Source of the DNA: a bacterium
GTDB lineage: Bacteria; Acidobacteriota; HRBIN11; JAKEFK01
DNA: 37,132 nt
Assembly: GCA_022616075.1 (NCBI GenBank)
Contig: JAKEFK010000006.1
Coordinates: forward strand, 1 to 37,132
Direction of reading: 5' to 3'
Every line of letters begins with the position of its first letter. The stretch's first letter is position 1. The notes under the pieces were generated by a model. That model did no database searches and was not told the DNA's origin. It saw only the letters and a program-made list of their open reading frames with translations. A program made the translations under genes and the position numbers. Shown here piece after piece: positions 35,271 to 37,132 of the stretch.

Positions 35271-36764
35271 ATGTGCAGGCGAATTTTTCTTGCGATACTA
35301 GTTCTGTTCATCGGGATCGCAGCCGCATCCGCGCAAACGGTTATTAAAACATTCAAGATTTCTTCGAAAGATTTTTCCGGCGTTCAGGGAACTCCTCGCA
35401 TTGTGAGAAACGGTTTTGATCATCAATGGCTGGTCGCCTGGAGACAAGGGTCAACCGACAAAATCATTGGACGGCGTATTGAATCGGATGGCAAATTACG
35501 CTCCAAAAAAACACTCGCAAGCAAAGTCAGTGGCGCACCGCAGAGCTTCGATATCTTTTTTGATTCGGTGAACTATAACTATCTACTCGCCTACGAAAAT
35601 GCCTCCGGACTTCAGGTTCAGCTTTTCAACAATCTTTTAAAGAAAGTTGGCGGGGCGCAAGAAATAGAGGCTGGTGTCACCGGTTCGATTCCGCGACTTT
35701 CGTTTGATCCGGTCGATGAAAAATTCCTGCTCTTCTGGATCAGTGATGGCGGCACGTCTGTCAAAAGCATTTTGTTGAATGCAGATGGAACCCCGTCAGG
35801 CTCCGTGCTTACATTGAAACAGGCTTCCGGCAGCAACACTTACCGGTCCTTGAACATCTCCACAAACCAGGACACGGGAAAATTGCTGGCTCTGCTTACA
35901 GAATCGGATGGGACTGCGGCTAAATTGATTGGACTGCGAATCAAACCGGATGGCTCTTTGCAAAAGAATAAGGCGCTTACCGTATCTCCTTCCGATCCGG
36001 ATTTGAATTCTGTTTTCGCTGATTCCAGTTTTTCAGATGCAGGAACCGGTTTCGCTTTCTGGAGCGATAACGATACGCTCAAACGCAGGAAAGTCGCGCG
36101 TTCCGGGCGTGTTGCCGGCGGAGCAGTATCGATTACAGGTGAATCGGATGATAATTCGGAGCAAACAAGCATCCTGTTTGATTCACGAAACAATCAATTC
36201 GTTCCGGTCTGGACTTTCGGGAATCGAGTTCGCGCCATGGCGCTCACCTCCTCAGGTTCCGTGCAGAATAATCCGTTCGATGTGGCGACCTCGGATTTCA
36301 CCAACGCTCTAAACCCGACAACTTCTTACGATGCTCAGGTTGGAAATGCCATTGTTGTCTGGGAAGATTCCACCGAAGACGCCGATGCTATCGCTGCGGG
36401 AAGTGCAGCAACATTTCGCATCCGCGGAGCGCTTTTCTTTTTTCAAAGTACGTCTGCCGGCAAAAATATAACGATTGGAGATAATTTCTTTTCCTCAACA
36501 AATGGAAATGGCAATCTGACCATCAGCGCGGGGGATACCGTTACCTGGACAGTGAATGGAAACAACCCGCACACGGTTACAAGCGGATCCGAATCGAGCG
36601 CCGGGCTGATTTTTAACAGTGGCAACTTGAACCGCGGCCAAACGTTCACCTTCCGTTTTACGGATGCAGGAGCATTTCCTTATTTCTGTCAGGTTCATGG
36701 ATCCAATACGATGTCCGGCATCATTACCGTTCAAACAGCAGGAGAACCACCACCGCGATATTAA
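35271..36764 (+). CDS. Secreted protein with repeated beta-strand region and C-terminal cupredoxin domain
   Basis: From ATG 35271, with AGGAGG 9 nt upstream, the product has 497 residues. Residues 1-22 form a signal peptide ending ASAQ. Residues about 25-380 contain repeated WLVAW / LLAYE / FLLFW / FAFWS / FVPVW strand motifs, typical of a beta-propeller. The C-terminal domain (about 395-490) is plastocyanin-like with a full type 1 copper set: His434, Cys473, His476, Met481 (C-x2-H-x4-M). It probably acts in periplasmic or extracellular electron transfer or copper binding. The in-frame upstream start at 35178 is in the repeat and would hide the signal peptide. Confidence 0.82.
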   Translation: MCRRIFLAILVLFIGIAAASAQTVIKTFKISSKDFSGVQGTPRIVRNGFDHQWLVAWRQGSTDKIIGRRIESDGKLRSKKTLASKVSGAPQSFDIFFDSVNYNYLLAYENASGLQVQLFNNLLKKVGGAQEIEAGVTGSIPRLSFDPVDEKFLLFWISDGGTSVKSILLNADGTPSGSVLTLKQASGSNTYRSLNISTNQDTGKLLALLTESDGTAAKLIGLRIKPDGSLQKNKALTVSPSDPDLNSVFADSSFSDAGTGFAFWSDNDTLKRRKVARSGRVAGGAVSITGESDDNSEQTSILFDSRNNQFVPVWTFGNRVRAMALTSSGSVQNNPFDVATSDFTNALNPTTSYDAQVGNAIVVWEDSTEDADAIAAGSAATFRIRGALFFFQSTSAGKNITIGDNFFSSTNGNGNLTISAGDTVTWTVNGNNPHTVTSGSESSAGLIFNSGNLNRGQTFTFRFTDAGAFPYFCQVHGSNTMSGIITVQTAGEPPPRY

Positions 36765-36975
36765 ACCTCCTCTATCCCGGAGCCCATATCCCCCGCAAGA
36801 TGGCGTTCCGGTCCAATCCAAGAAAGTAAACGGCAGGGACGCGATACAGCGCGTCCCTGACGTTCGTCTGTCGCGTCTGGCGTCTGTGCGTCTGTCGCGT
36901 CGTGCCCTCTGCCATCTTAAGTTTGCAATAAGTATTGTTGGATGCTATCTTCTATTTCCCCAATTCTCATTGTGC
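36765..36975. other. Non-coding gap with hairpin and short GTC-rich repeats
   Basis: The gap holds a perfect 10-bp hairpin (CAGGGACGCG at 36834-36843, complement at 36850-36859, loop ATACAG). About 40 bp of degenerate TCTGTCGCGTC-like units follow (36866-36903), then a possible tRNA promoter. No coding sequence is supported. Confidence 0.6.
36923..36951 (+). promoter_or_regulatory. Possible promoter of tRNA-Gln
   Basis: TTGCAA (36923-36928) and TATCTT (36946-36951) are 17 bp apart, each matching four of six consensus bases. The start would be near 36958, about 18 nt before the tRNA 5' end. Confidence 0.4.
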
Positions 36976-37049
36976 TGGGGGATCGTACAACGGCAGTACA
37001 GCAGACTCTGGATCTGTTTATCGGGGTTCAAATCCCTGTCCCCCAGCCA
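36976..37049 (+). tRNA. tRNA-Gln (anticodon CUG)
   Basis: A complete cloverleaf can be folded by eye. The acceptor TGGGGGA pairs perfectly with TCCCCCA. The D stem is GTA/TAC. The anticodon stem GCAGA/TCTGT (one G-U pair) holds loop CTCTGGA with anticodon CTG at 37008-37010. The T stem CGGGG/CCCTG has loop TTCAAAT. The discriminator is G and CCA is encoded. The D stem is only three pairs, as in other glutamine tRNAs. Confidence 0.95.
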
Positions 37050-37132
37050 TAAAATCGCCTTCGCGTCGCGCGTGGTGAGTGTAAGTAGAAGCATAAGTTT
37101 GCAGTAACTGAAGCTTGATGCTTCCAAATTGA

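Noticed and set aside
37110-37124. Small hairpin GAAGC-TTGAT-GCTTC after tRNA-Gln
   Set aside because: Only 5 bp and no T-run, so a terminator is not supported.
36945-37127. Minus-strand 60-codon frame over the tRNA
   Set aside because: It covers the tRNA-Gln gene and is a by-product of that sequence.

Overview
This 37.1 kb window is a bacterial chromosomal origin region. It carries dnaA, a candidate oriC, dnaN, recF, gyrB and gyrA in the centre, flanked by housekeeping and membrane genes. Base composition is roughly balanced. The mix of a CarD-type regulator, HslVU, a Gram-negative style lipoprotein, an M1 peptidase with a signal peptide and a DnaA with a GGKHHSTV signature suggests an uncultured Gram-negative lineage. 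Acidobacteriota is my best guess, from memory of family resemblance and not from any search. No rRNA, CRISPR, prophage or transposase gene was seen.

Layout. (1) 1-2.6 kb: an OPT-family transporter on the minus strand, divergent from hslV across a short gap with a REP pair and a near-consensus promoter. (2) 2.6-10.8 kb, plus strand: hslV-hslU, an FN3 lipoprotein, dapF, a fumarylacetoacetase-family enzyme, carD, a CorC-like CBS protein and a class I aminotransferase. (3) 10.8-14.2 kb, minus strand: a metallo-beta-lactamase-fold hydrolase and polA. (4) 14.2-23.3 kb, plus strand: dnaA, oriC candidate, dnaN, recF, gyrB, gyrA. (5) 23.3-26.7 kb, plus strand: a PIN toxin-antitoxin pair, a VWA/zinc-ribbon/FHA membrane protein, hemL. 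(6) 35.1-26.7 kb, minus strand: murJ, a DRE-TIM lyase-family enzyme, an M20 peptidase, an M1-family peptidase, pyrR and pyrC, tightly packed. (7) 35.2-37.1 kb: a secreted protein with a C-terminal cupredoxin domain, then tRNA-Gln(CUG).

The most striking feature is the intergenic DNA. About fourteen short palindromic elements fill most of the non-coding gaps, mainly in two superfamilies. One is REP-like: a GTAG (or GTGG) head followed by a small hairpin, single or as inverted pairs. Its head repeatedly sits on or within 5 nt of a stop codon and points in the direction of transcription. The other begins ACC, ends GGT, and each arm is built from three or four 8-9 nt units. One copy encodes the C-terminal tail of PyrC. 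No mobilising enzyme (such as a RAYT transposase) is in the window.

The dnaA-dnaN gap contains DnaA-box-like 9-mers, and one is followed directly by a CTA triplet run. This resembles the DnaA-box plus DnaA-trio unwinding unit described in Bacillus. Protein-level oddities include a natural Tyr in the polymerase I O-helix, a degenerate PolA proofreading site, an altered PRPP loop in PyrR, and an OPT transporter with a duplicated soluble insert.
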